From Hyalella azteca (lineage: Eukaryota > Arthropoda > Malacostraca > Amphipoda > Hyalellidae), in contig NW_025947105.1 of assembly GCF_000764305.2 (NCBI RefSeq), positions 1-64,000 of the forward strand: 64,000 nucleotides of DNA, given 5' to 3'. This document shows, one piece after another, positions 49,749 through 60,652 of the stretch. A program made the position numbers and the translations under genes. How positions within the stretch are numbered: the stretch's first letter is position 1; each line of letters starts with the position of its first letter. The notes below the pieces were generated by a model. That model was not told where the DNA came from. It did not search any database and saw nothing but the letters and a program-made list of their open reading frames with translations.

Positions 49749-52700
49749 TGGCACTGGGGTTGGGGCGCTAAACTCGCGCCCGCCAACGAAGGATGGCATC
49801 AATGGCGCGTCTTCGCCTACACATTCTGAGGTTCGATCGAAATTGCTCGCTAGAATTATCTCGGCTTCTTGGTCGGGTGTTTGGGGAACTGACGAGCAGG
49901 GCGTGTGAACAACTGAACACGTGAAAAATATCGGTTCTTCTTCCTCAACATAGAACGAAGGGACAAAGTTACCACTAGAAGAATGTTCACATGGAAACCA
50001 GGGTACCGGTGTCGCACTATCTTCATATTCAAGCTCAGAGGTGTATTGTGATGCAGGACTCGACTGAAAATCTGAAGGTCCGGCATTTTGGTCAACGTCA
50101 CCATAAACTTGATTCTCTGATTCGGGAGGAATCGGGTTTTTAGGCCGAAGCTGTTCATTTGTATCATCTACTTCGGTATCTTGAACATTGTTCAATGTCT
50201 TCACTCTCTCTGAATTGTCGTCATATGCTTCAATAAAAATCTCTCTGGTAGCTTGAGAGTCATTGTTGTCCTTTCGTTCCGATCCAGCATTGCTGTCAAC
50301 AGATGTTAGCTTTGCAATAGGACTAGTCGAGCATTTGAATTCTTCACTACATCGTGACTTCGAATGAGAATCAGATAAATTAGCAAATTCATAAGAGGTA
50401 GATTGAATGGGGCTGGCTGTTTGCATTAATATTGTTGTTTTAGAATCTGGCGACTCTTTGGTCTGTTCAAGGCCAATAATATTCAAGCTAAGCTGACTAG
50501 TTATAACACAAGGCACTGATTCTATTTCACTGGCATCGTCCTCGATGTTCCCATCCGAAGAAAGGCCAACAGTAGACTGCAAAACGAGCGCCTGAGTTTC
50601 TGAAGGCAGCATCGCATCCAAAGTCAAGTCTCTAAGATTTGATGGAACTTCAGCTTTTTCTTTTTCACCACCAACTCGCCACGATGTGCTGTAGCCTACA
50701 ACCGAAAGCGCTCGATCTTCTTCCACCTGCGTTGAACTCTCAACCATTTTCTTCCGTAATAGTCTCGGAGGGTCAAATGCAAAGGAAGTTTGAGTTCCCA
50801 CAGCTGCATACCTTTCATCCGAACACTCTGAATCAGACGTTTCTCCGTCGGACAATTGCGGTTGAAGCTTCATCTTTATAACAGTTTGTCGAACTGAGTC
50901 GAATTCACCAAGGCTTGAAACGAGTGGTTGGTCAGCCACAACGATCGGAGCATTGACGGATGAGGAATGTGCTGCACTATAAATTTCGTTTGCAACGATA
51001 AACGGAGGAGCTGATTTTTCATCCAGTTTATTTCTATCTATATTACCAGAATTTTCACTTTCATCAGTTTCATCTGATGTCAAGAAAGTTGAATCTTTTT
51101 TCGCACATTGAGATGAAGGCATAATATCCACTTTCTGTTCGGTTGGTGACAATAATTTCTCATGATTTTCAGTATAATCACAGAACGCGAATTCTGCCTC
51201 CATTTTATCAGCAGTGTAATCAGTAGGTATTTTTACACCCAGAGTTTTATCGGCTTCATGAGTGGGGGGCAGAGAAGATGATTCTATGTACTCAGGAGGT
51301 GCGAATCTAATTTGCGAATCTTTATATACATCATGAGAAGAAAACTGAGCAGCATCATTTTTGTCAGCTGTGTAATACACAAGAACATTTTCAGTGTCGT
51401 TTCCGTCTGTGGTAACAGGCATTTTCATCGCTTCACTAACTACTTCGCATCGCAATTGATTCACGTTTAGCTTTTGAAATTCAGATAAAATTGTTGGGTT
51501 ACTATGATCATGATAAATCGCAATATTTTCTAGATTGCCAACTATGTGTACATCGGATGAAAGATCTCTGCATTTTTCGTCAGATATGCTTTGATCAACA
51601 TGTGTCGGTGATACCTCAACTTTTTTATTTTCTGCAGTAGCGCTGATAAAATTTTGTGTTTTCATATCAATCAGGAACGTCATCAAACTTGGGCATGACA
51701 ACTTCAGGAACGTCATCAAACTTGGGCATGACGACTTCAGGAACGTCATCAAACTTGGGCATGACGACTTCAGGAACGTCATCGAACTTGGGCATGACGA
51801 CTTCAGGAACGTCATCGAACTTGGGCATGACGACTTCAGGAACGTCATCGAACTTGGGCATGACGGCATCAGGAACGACATCAAACTTGGGCATGACGAT
51901 TTCAGGAACTTCATCAAACTTGGGCATGACGACTTCGGGAATGTCATCAAACTTGAGCATGATGACTTCAGGAACTTCATCAAACTTGGGCATGATGACT
52001 TCAGGAACTTCATCAAACTTGGGCATGATGACTTCGGGAACTTCATCAAACTTGGGCATGACGGCATCAGGAACGACATCAAACTTGGGCATGACGATTT
52101 CAGGAACTTCATCAAACTTGGGCATGACGACTTCGGGAACTTCATCAAACTTGGGCATGACGACTTCAGGAACTTCATCAAACTTGGGCATGACGACTTC
52201 AGGAACGCCATCAAACTTGGGCATGACAACCTCTATAGTACGCAGTTTCCGATTGCCTTCAGCTCCTTGTGCCATTTGTAACTCTGGGCCGTCAAATTTC
52301 GGCATAATTAATTCTGGAATTTCATCTTCGCGAAATTGTTTGACGTCACTGATTAATGCGATTTCTTCTTCATTGGCCAACTTACTGTCATTAATATCTT
52401 CTGCGAAAGAACGTAGTTCCGACACATCGGCTCCGGTTTCCGTCGCGTCAGAGGATCCATCATCTTCTTCAGATCCATTCGCAGGCGCGTGAACATAAGT
52501 CGCCTTAGGACGGAATGAAACTTTCTGTGCAGGCATGGAAGATGGTGGAGAAGGACTCAAGTTTGCTCTTATAAAAGCGATATTTTTGTTTACGATCGGC
52601 TTTGTGATACCTGGCGGGAATGTTTCCGCAGGTTCAACTCGCGGAGTAGTGGTTACTCCTTCTTCTGGTCCGATGTCGTGATTGACGTCGATCGTCGTTC

Positions 52701-53034
52701 CGGCTTCCGGTACATGGTTTACCTCGATAGGTTTTTCGTCACTTTCCGACTTCAAATTCGAGTTGCTTCGTCCAGTAGTTGACATTGCAGGTGGAGCATT
52801 TGTCTGCGGAAAACATTTGTGCGTATTTTTAGTTTCGTTAATCCGAGGAATTCCCTTCTGGACTGCGTCATCCAACTGATACTGAATTGAAGGATGACGC
52901 TCAACCAACGAGTGCTGCAAAAGCCTGTGGCGTAAAGCCGGAGACAAGAGTGACTCATCGTCCGTGAATGTGGTTGTAAAATCATCACTTGAGAATAAAT
53001 CATCATCTTCTTCACTCGTGAAATCCTCTTGCAG
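49749..53034 (-). CDS. Gene B long exon with 11-residue tandem repeat; apparent frameshift
   Basis: The acceptor atttatcacaacag precedes CTG at 53,034 (phase 0), matching the upstream donor CTA|GTAAGC at 54,393. The exon begins LQEDFTSEEDDDLFSSDDFT and LLSPALRHRLLQHSLVERH. It then has a disordered stretch, the 17-unit VPEVVMPKFDE repeat (52,235-51,668), and about 640 further Ser/Glu-rich residues in another frame (to ...REFSAPTPVP). The repeat frame stops at TGA just after the array, while the frame shifted by one base is open for 1.9 kb. So an indel or assembly error at the array edge is the simplest explanation. Two TQT/TQV sites (GTQTSF, SSTQVEE near 50,720-50,810) resemble dynein light-chain LC8-binding motifs. 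No enzymatic domain is visible. Confidence 0.75.
51668..52235 (-). repeat. Coding minisatellite, 33 bp x 17
   Basis: Seventeen 33-bp units encode 11-residue repeats of consensus VPEVVMPKFD(E/D). A higher-order pattern is visible: the pair VPEIVMPKFDV-VPDAVMPKFD occurs twice, six units apart, pointing to a duplication of a six-unit block. The last five or six units are almost identical, i.e. most recently amplified. An ancestral-looking single unit (DEIPELIMPKFDG) sits about 60 bp upstream in the same exon. All three frames of both strands stay open through the array, creating long spurious frames (GTSSNLGMTTS on plus, SCPSLMKFLKS on minus). Confidence 0.95.
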
Positions 53035-54393
53035 CTGTTGTGATAAATGGCAATCGATTCCAATTAGTTAAACTCTGTTATCACTGTAGAAGTTATCCTA
53101 CAACGGCAGAATAGAGTTGATCAATTTAAGTGTAAAAAACAGACGATTAAAAAGTTAGGTGGGAAAATATCCAGAACTTTGAAAACCATTAAACCATATT
53201 TCGATAGAGGGTTCAAAAACTTCTCCAAATACGTCAGTAGGAATATCCAAGAAAATGGTTCATCAATACGAAAAGATAAACTCTTTAATCGTTCTTTCAT
53301 GCATGCATACAAAAATAGGACTTAATCGTTCGGAAATTATTATCTCTGTCAAACGATTAGAAGTGTTGCACTCAGTCAAACGATACCAATTCATATTGAA
53401 ATAATTATATATAGAATTCCCCAGAAAATAACGTCATTATCGAACATTAAAAAAGCATTGGCAATCGTGATAAATATGGGCAAAATTTTCACTTACTTGT
53501 GATGCGGATTCAAATATAATGGTAAATGATATTTTATTGCGAACGTATATTTATCACGTGCAGGAGAAAACCCAATAAATTTTATAAGGAAAAAAACAAT
53601 AGAAATGTGTGCTGTGTAAAGTCATTCACTATGCAAGCCACACCTCAACTGATCTACTATACGATCAACATACTTATCTAGCATGTAAACTTCCACGCAA
53701 TTGGATCTTATGCACTTCAGTTCTATGTAAATATTATAAAGCGTTTTATCTCTATGTGAATCTTATGTTATCAATTACCATCAGCTAGAAACAACGAAAC
53801 TAAACAAATTTAATTGCACTAACTAAAAGCAAAGAAAATTCCGTTCAGTTTTATAGCAGGGAGGCGACTCATCATGTTATTCTTATATTCGAAAGCGAAA
53901 TTGATTGACAATAAAATTTTATCAATATGCATATAATATGAATTTGCATCTACAACACAAAAATTAAGACGTCAATTTAAATTAGATGAAGTCATCTGAA
54001 AATTTTAAAATTAGACGAAGTCTTAAAAGTTTAGCGAAATTGAAGCAATAAATAATGCAGGGAGCTTATTTTAATACTTATTACCACGCTTATTTTAATA
54101 CTTGCAAAACTATAATCAACACAGAACCCAGATCAACGGCTGCATGAATTTGTATTTATACCAAATAGTTTGCGTGTGAGATTTCGAACTCTATCAAGGG
54201 ATTCACATTAAAAACAAGCGCACGTGTGTTCCCCGATCATATGGTCAGTGAAGGCCAGGGTGTAAACTTTGATGAATTTCAAACATTTTTCCGTGCAAAA
54301 AAAGGTGCCGTTTTAAGCTATTTACTCCACAAACAGCAAGGTCAGCAAAGAGTAGGAAAGCAAGCAAAGGTTAACAAAAGGTTCGAGCTTACT
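53035..54393 (-). other. Gene B intron
   Basis: This 1.36-kb AT-rich stretch is bounded on the minus strand by donor GTAAGC at 54,392 and acceptor CAG at 53,035. I see no other feature; an open frame on the plus strand at 54.2-54.6 kb is a shadow. Confidence 0.6.
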
Positions 54394-56242
54394 AGTTTGT
54401 TGGAACGTTTGATTCGCTGGCGCTTTTTGCGACCACCCCTTCTACGTCGTGCAGCAGACGAGACAGGTTGGTGCGGTTCATTGTTAGTGTTTTTGTTGAC
54501 ATCTGTGGCTTTACGGCGACTAACGCCGAGATCTTTGTCTAAGTTGGTAGCCTCCTGATGACCACTTTTAATAGTTCGAATTTTGTTGGTGTGTGAGGTA
54601 TCGTTGTGAATGGTGTTAATGGCTGGCAATGTTTCATATTCAGTAGAGTTGTTTTCATTGCGAGAAAAGCTGGACAAATCCTCTTTAGAGCTACAAATGC
54701 GGGGATTCACCGATGTGGATAACTTCTTCTTGATTGGATGATCAGGTTCATTATTGATAGCTTGATGTGATGTGGAGTCATCGATTATTTTTGTCGGTGG
54801 TTTGAAATCATTAGTATTATCATTCAGAACTGAAACTACAGCTTCATCCAGGGTCAAAACACCGTCGGTTTCTACATGACCAGCCACGGCGGACTCGGGC
54901 AAGTCAGAATGTTCACTGAATTCAGCATCAAACTCGGAATTTAGAGTTGCGTCTGATGACATGGGCGGAAACCCAATAATTTCTGACAATATTTTATTAA
55001 ATTTTACAGTTCCTTGTGAATTTTCATTAGTAATTTCATCATTTTTAATGCGTGAAGAAAATTTGTCGACCACGTTTTCATCAAACTCTGAAGAACAATG
55101 TGCAGGATTCGATGATATTTTTGTTTCAGGACACATTTGAGCTGTAATGGGGCTATCAGTAGCGTTAAAACTCTCCATCATTTTCAAGAATGAAACATCA
55201 TTGCCCCTAGACACGAGATTTTTTTCCATTTCAAAATTAGATGACGATTTGTTGAGCGGTTCATTCTTCTCTGAATCTTCCGACGCAGAAGATTCAGTTT
55301 GAGTCGTAAATGAATTTCCAATTCCAGGGAAAAGTCCACGACCAGAAAACTTCTTTCTTGGAGGCTCGTCAGTTTCATTCAGCCTCGAGCCAACAGTCTC
55401 GCGCATAGAGGCTTGCACAAACAAATACGGATCCCCGTTACTTTCCAATACCAAATTATTCTGAATATCAGTTGAGGTTACGTTCAGAGCATCAAATTTC
55501 TCAGTGAGATTATCACTACCATGCAAAGGAGGATTACCCGTGTTAAATACATGATCGTTACCGTGTGCAAGATAGGTAAGGCCACCTGTAGCACCTCGAT
55601 GCGAATTGGCGGCTGATTGTTTTAAATTCGTTGCAGCGGTCATTTCTGCGCACTCACGGACATATGATTTTCGAAGTTTGAATGGCAGTGTTTTCACAGA
55701 ATGAGATGACTGTAGTGAAGTTGTTTCCTGGTCTTCGCGAGACTTTTCTTCTGAGATCTGGCGCTCCATAGAGAATAAGTTAGTCTGATTATTTTGCGCA
55801 CTAAGTGCGTCTCCAGATGGAATGTCCACTTTCTTTTCAGAAGCGAAGCATTGCAGAAGCTCATCACAAGCTACTAGGTCTGCGCCATTATCCGAATCTG
55901 TTATCTTAATCTGTGATTCAAGTTCAATGTGCTTATCTGAATGAACAAAATGCAACTTCTCTGGTGGTGGCGAAGGAGGCGGCGAAGATCGGTGAGTGTT
56001 GTAGGCATTTTCTTTCATTAATTCAGTTTCTGCTTCCAAGTTATCGCATGCGTCAGTTTTTTGACACTCGTCATCCATTGAATTTTCGTCAGCATCGATT
56101 TCTTCTCCAAAATGATGTATGCTGTCTTCATTCTCCGTGCCCTGTTCAACGCATTTTTCCAATTTCTTTTCGAGTTTACGTCGGTTGATTTCAACGGAAA
56201 ATTCGTCTAATTCGGCAAGGATGTCAGATATTGCAGTCGTAA
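54394..56242 (-). CDS. Gene B upstream exon (acidic, Ser-rich); possible RIC3 C-terminal region
   Basis: The frame is open on the minus strand from about 56,330, with the best acceptor (gtacacacag) giving a start at 56,242 in phase 1. No ATG occurs for about 75 codons, so an upstream exon must exist. It encodes an N-terminal helical segment (ISDILAELDEFSVEINRRK, LEKKLEKC), a long disordered acidic region, and a strongly basic end (SSAARRRRGGRKKRQRIKR) before donor CTA|GTAAGC. Same strand and only 630 bp from the RIC3 coiled-coil exon, it may be the extended cytosolic tail of RIC3. But that exon ends in phase 0, so at least one unseen exon would be needed. Otherwise it is a separate unnamed gene. 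Confidence 0.7.
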
Positions 56243-56554
56243 CTGTGTGTACAATGTTGCGTGTGGTACGTGGAGTGAGTGTAAGCGTTGGGGGAACAAG
56301 ATAAGACGAAATATTTAGCAATGTCCACGCTCATAAATTCTGGCATCTAAACGAGCCAGAAGAAGATCGGTAGTCAAACTTAATCAATCATCGTCGTATA
56401 GAAGATTAATCAAGACGTTTAAATGATGTATTGTTTTAAAAGATTAATGATGAGATAGTTGACTACCGACCTTGAATTGTGGAGCAATGAGAAACATGAA
56501 TGAGTCTTGGTCAAGAAATACGGGTTAGCGAGCTATACGAAGACTCTCTCTCTC

Positions 56555-56572
56555 TCTCTCGGATGGCAGGAC
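56555..56572. repeat. (TC)n microsatellite
   Basis: A run of about nine CT dinucleotides lies between gene B and the RIC3 exons. Confidence 0.9.
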
Positions 56573-56914
56573 TTAATTCAGGCAAAGATGCACTCAATCG
56601 AATATGGATCGAGTATATGGAAGTGACCAATGATTTATTCCCGGCTGGTAAAATCTTGATGGTCTATAAACATACTTTGCTCGATATGCACGAATGCAGA
56701 TTTTTATCTATAAGTTCCATTTAAAGGAAACTACAAGTACTCTTTGCATGGATTAAATTCCGCGGTAAAACACATTATTAGTAAAATTTACTGAAAAAGC
56801 AAAGCACACAACACATCTCGCTGGACCCTTGTTAGATCAGCACAAATCAATTGGGAACGAAAAGATACATTTGTGTTAGGACGCTCGGCCATGTACGAGG
56901 AACTTGATGCTGAC

Positions 56915-57072
56915 CTTAAGAAGTTTAGCCTGCGTCTGCGCCTGGGAGAGAACTTCTGTTATCTTAGCAGCTGTGAGCTTGTCTGACACAGAGCCCATCT
57001 GAGCCATGAGACGCTCCATGGCCTTCTCTGTGTCTTCCAAGCGTCGCCTCAACTGATCCATCTGCTCATCTT
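56915..57072 (-). CDS. RIC3: RIC3-like exon 4: coiled coil
   Basis: The acceptor attgcgttgcag precedes AA at 57,072. With the last G of the previous exon it makes Glu. The peptide DEQMDQLRRRLEDTEKAMER followed by LMAQMGSVSDKL matches the conserved coiled-coil of RIC3 chaperones (pattern E.Q...L.ETE.AME.L..). It ends at CTTAAG|GTCAGC in phase 0. If the donor is not used, translation stops 12 codons later at 56,876-56,878 (VSIKFLVHGRAS), giving a short isoform that ends after the coiled coil. RIC3 is an endoplasmic-reticulum membrane chaperone that promotes assembly of nicotinic acetylcholine receptors; the coiled coil mediates self-association. Confidence 0.85.
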
Positions 57073-58276
57073 CTGCAACGCAATCAGCTCACTACTGAAT
57101 TACTGAACAACAGGGATCATGCACAGCAAACTGAAACAGTAATTTTATAAGTGTCTGGTCTAGCTCACCAGGGCCTATACTTTCAAAAAAGTTAAGAGAT
57201 CGTAAGTTCATCAACCAATCATTGACGGCCTTTCAAGCAAAATCCATCATTCATAGACAAGAAAATAGAGCGTACGTACTTACGTTCACTTAGCGAGTTT
57301 TGAAAGTATGGCCCCAGATCTCCTGAGCCTACGCTAGGTCAAGCATATAAATAAGAAATTATAAAACTTTCACATTCCTATTCATACTAATTTTACTTTC
57401 ATTCTGATAAGATAATTAATTGTGTCCCACGGTTTGGTTGGGCAATGGTTATAATCCATTAAACCCATGACTAAGATATTCTTATTCTCCATAGGATAAT
57501 TCCAGTTTTAGACAAATGGAACTCATTACCTTTACAATCGCATAACGATCTGAAAATATTAAAATTTAAACTGCATTCCTGAAATCGATAGCTCGGTGAA
57601 GGTAATATAGGAAAACAGTAACATAGGCTGAAAAATATAACAGGCCCCAATGATTAAAGGAATGTTTGAATAGTACGCGTGACATTGTTTAAGAGTAAAG
57701 ATATTAAATTCATGCACAATTCATCATATAAAAGTATTGTCGGCGATAACTCATGAACCGAATGTAAAATGAAGCTTAAATATGTTATTCTTTTTCTTAT
57801 TAATTATAATTCTTACTTCGCTCGCAGTCTGGCTGTCCCGCTGAGCAGCATTGAAAATACAGTCATCGATTCAAACAAAAATCGAGACTTCGCTTAAATT
57901 TTTTTATTATTATTAACAATAAAACAATTCATCTGTTCATTTTTGGTGAACGCAAAAAAATGACCTAAAGTTAGCTCGGACAAATCTAGAGAAGCATTAA
58001 TTTTTAATATCATATGTCACAAAAATTTACCAGAATACTGAATTTCTAAACAAATCTAACCTTAAAGGCCATACAACCATTTTATCATTCTAACCACTGA
58101 TCTTATTCCATTGTTTTTCATTGAATATTTCACACAGATAACTTTTGGAAAAATAATAGTTCCGATGTATATCCATTCAGTGGCGGATTATAACCGTCGC
58201 CAGAATGAGAAAAACATTCGCGAATCACAATGAACTAAACAAAAAAATGCTATCTGTTCAATAGATTTGAATAATG
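57073..58276 (-). other. RIC3 intron, AT-rich
   Basis: Between exon 4 and the R5 palindrome I see no exon or classified repeat. Confidence 0.5.
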
Positions 58277-58563
58277 AAAAAATATAACTCAGTGCTCACT
58301 GCAGTGTGTGACAGAGAGCGCATTTTCTCGTCGACGAAAACGTGAGGTCACGGACATCCTTACGGCCAGACAGACAGACGGACATGACGAGCACAATAGC
58401 GCCTTTTTAGCGCATTTTCTCATTTATGGAAAAAATGCACTATTGTGCTCGCCATGTCCGTCTATCTGTCTGTCTGTCCATCCGTCCGTGACCTCAAGTT
58501 TTCGTCGACGAGAAAATGCGCTCTCCGTCACTCACTGCAGTGAGTACTGACTTATATTTTTTC
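58277..58563. repeat. R5 palindrome (two inverted copies) in RIC3 intron
   Basis: The left arm (aaatataactcagtgctcac, gcgcattttctcgtcgacga, gacatgacgagcacaatagc) is the inverse of the right arm (gcactattgtgctcgccatg, tcgtcgacgagaaaatgcgc, gtgagtactgacttatattt). Arms are about 125 bp with a central loop of about 35 bp at 58,403-58,436. The element ends about 60 bp from the 5' splice site of RIC3 exon 3. Single copies lie at 14.3 and 45.65 kb. Confidence 0.9.
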
Positions 58564-58621
58564 CATAAATGAGAGACAAATGCGCTAAAAACCGCATAAA
58601 GGCGCTAAAAACAGCACTAAC

Positions 58622-58838
58622 CGATTTTGCGATCAGGCTGATCGACGATGTTACGGCGGCGCAGTCCGTGGGCATCCTTGTGGTCGGCAACGCGGCGGTG
58701 GAAAGCTTCCTTGTTCGCCGCGTCGCCGCTGTCCAGATACTCTTCTTCGAAGACGTACTTGCGGTACTCGGGGTCCATGTGGAAGTTCTTCAGCTTAGGA
58801 GTCTTCTCGTCGTCATTCGGGACTTTTTTGAACAAAAC
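58622..58838 (-). CDS. RIC3: RIC3-like exon 3: post-membrane linker
   Basis: The acceptor caactattgagcag precedes GTTTTG at 58,838 in phase 0, joining TIMK to VLFKKVPNDDEK. This is where RIC3 proteins continue from the transmembrane helix into the cytosol. The 72 codons plus one base encode an acidic/basic linker (FHMDPEYRKYVFEEEYLD, DHKDAHGLRRRNIVD, QPDRKI) and end at ATCG|GTTAGT. The leftover G with exon 4's AA makes Glu, so the reading frame is continuous. The codons are clearly more G+C-rich than the surrounding introns. The donor is weak but phase-consistent. Confidence 0.85.
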
Positions 58839-59521
58839 CTGCTCAATAGTTGCGAATGTTATCTGTTGTCTAGAACGAGAATGGCACCAGCGATAAAAAA
58901 ACTAGGAGTTTTCTTAAAAAAACACCTGAAGTAGCATTGCAAAAGTTACTAGTTGTTTAGATCGTGACTTGCACCAGCGTTAAGAATAATTACTGGTTCG
59001 TTTAGAACTCTGAAAGTGAAGTTGCACCAGCGTTAAAAGATAACGGTTCAAGTTTAGTAACTTACACTTGCAACATCTTACAGTTCATTTGAGTACAAAA
59101 ACTTGGCATTGAAATGAATTATAAAATAGGAATTTGAATAATCGACGACTCAAGTAATCAAGTCAATTCAGTGTAATTCAAAATTTTGTAATTAGATTCA
59201 AGGCAAAATTCGATTGAAATTCCATGCCTTATTTTTAATTACACATTCTGGAAATTATTCCCTCGCAGAAGTTTAAATTCAATGTAACTCGACATTCGAG
59301 TTTCGATGCTCATTCAATTGCTTGGCTTTAATGGACAACAACCGTGTTAACAAGAAGAAAATTTTCAATTAATTATTCTAACAACACTCACAATTGTTCA
59401 ATAAGTACGAATAATAACGATAAAGACAGCCACATCATGAAAAAATGCTTGAATAAATTTTTTTCGTAACAATCGCATGCCTGAATCTATATGTAAACAT
59501 CATACATATCAAGAATATATT

Positions 59522-59632
59522 TATGCATGATGCCTAATATGTAGAGTGGCATGATGACACTCACCTTCATGATGGTGTAGATGAAGAATATGATGATGCC
59601 CACTGTGTAGAGTGGCATGATGACGCTCATGC
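59522..59632 (-). repeat. 66-bp partial duplication of the RIC3 membrane-helix code
   Basis: GTCATCATGCCACTCTACA occurs in the exon (59,624-59,606) and again in the adjacent intron (59,558-59,540), 66 bp (22 codons) apart. The intron copy reads SVIMPLYILGIM in frame with the exon before degenerating, so it is a partial tandem duplication across the 5' splice site. Confidence 0.85.
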
Positions 59633-59717
59633 TGCTCGATGTTTTGGTGTTGGGGGAGGGGGCAACATGCCCCGCCCCTCCCCCCATGGGGGGGCGCACG
59701 CCAGGCATGGGGCCGGG
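59565..59717 (-). CDS. RIC3: RIC3-like exon 2: Pro/Gly segment and transmembrane helix
   Basis: The acceptor tgttgttccaccag precedes CCC at 59,717 (phase 0), and the donor ATGAAG|GTGAGT follows 59,565 (phase 0). The 51 codons read PGPMPGVRPPMGGGAGH, a Ser-rich hinge, then the membrane helix VIMPLYTVGIIIFFIYTIMK. A Pro/Gly/Met-rich stretch followed by MPLYTxGIxxFFxYTxxK is the signature of RIC3 in animals. The intron start just after the donor repeats the first part of the helix codons (66-bp period). Frame identity and phases with exons 1, 3 and 4 all agree. Confidence 0.92.
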
Positions 59718-60073
59718 CTGGTGGAACAACATTCAAATATGGTTAAAAATACATGCGATTAAATTTAAATTAGTTTATTTATATTTAATTAAATTAGTTT
59801 ATTCATGCCATTGGACTAACACATTCAACACAATTCTAACACTATTATTTTCTAATTAGCATAGTATTATTAACTTGCAGCTAGCAAACTGCGAATAAAA
59901 ATACATAGTAACCTAGTTACCAAAAGTGTATTTCCGATTAAAATACAATAGAATTCAGGCACAACAAAAATTTAATACCAGAACGTCGCATTGTTTTCGG
60001 CATTTATGCATTTAAAAAATAGTTAATTAAGATAACACATTGGAAAGTGCAATGATAACACCATAAAGTGCAG

Positions 60074-60523
60074 CATGACAACGCAATTATACAAGCCGCT
60101 GCGTTAAACCTTGTATTGCGGCACATTGCCAGTCATCTTAAGACCAGGCTTGCATACTACGAGTTGCGAGCTTACAAACACAATTTATGGTGAAAATTTT
60201 AATACGTATACACTTGTATTTTTAACCTGAGATTGGCCGTGAAGCCCGTGATGAACAATTTTAACAAAAACAATTTTAATCAACCCTGTTCAACATGGAG
60301 CTGCCGACGCTAGAAACAAAAACTAAAAAATAATAATTTATACGCAGCGTCAGGCAATAATTCTTACAATTTTAATAAATCTCCTCTCTAACACATCACG
60401 AAAACACTTGACGCTGCCTGGGGAGTGCCTATATCGTACACACGTCCGAACAGCACAGCGAAAACAAAAATTTATAAACAAATTCTACAATCTAAAATGT
60501 TTATGTACGACGTACTAACACCT
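60074..60523 (+). repeat. Right-end repeat R6, copy 1
   Basis: From acaagccgctgcgttaaacc to ctacaatctaaaatgtttat the segment is about 90% identical to 63,232-63,650. It is preceded by one gcatgacaacgcaatt unit and ends at the adapter. The open frames here are short and shared by both copies without family resemblance. Confidence 0.85.
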
Positions 60524-60561
60524 GTCTCTTATACACATCTAGATGTGTATAAGAGACAGAT
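60524..60561. other. Nextera mate-pair junction adapter (assembly artefact)
   Basis: This is the same 38-bp palindrome as at 2,168-2,205. Read in frame it gives the peptide PVSYTHLDVYKRQ, a well-known artefact of Nextera junctions in protein databases. Any gene model crossing it is wrong. Confidence 0.97.
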
Positions 60562-60652
60562 TCATGACAACGCAATTCGTGACAACGCAATTCATGACAA
60601 CGCAATTCATGACAACGCAATTCGTGACAACGCAATTCGTGACAACGGATGC
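60562..60652. repeat. 15-bp tandem array, six units
   Basis: Units of attc(a/g)tgacaacgca repeat six times directly after the adapter. A single diverged unit of the same motif (catgacaacgcaatt) heads repeat R6 at 60,073, so the array is the start of another R6 copy brought here by the mate-pair junction. Confidence 0.92.

Noticed and set aside
51690..52229. Minus-strand SCPSLMKFLKS repeat as a protein N-terminus
   Set aside because: The upstream exon enters the array in the PKFDE frame. The SCPSLM frame is open through the array only by virtue of the repeat and becomes the true frame only after it.
51656..52492. Plus-strand 278-residue frame of GTSSNLGMTTS repeats
   Set aside because: It is antisense to the 33-bp coding minisatellite. 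All frames are open because the unit length is a multiple of three and lacks stops. Splice phases support only the minus-strand VPEVVMPKFDE frame.
54226..54558. Plus-strand frame with KAKKGAVLSYLLHKQQG-like start
   Set aside because: It overlaps the basic end of the minus-strand gene B exon and its donor, and shows no independent coding support.
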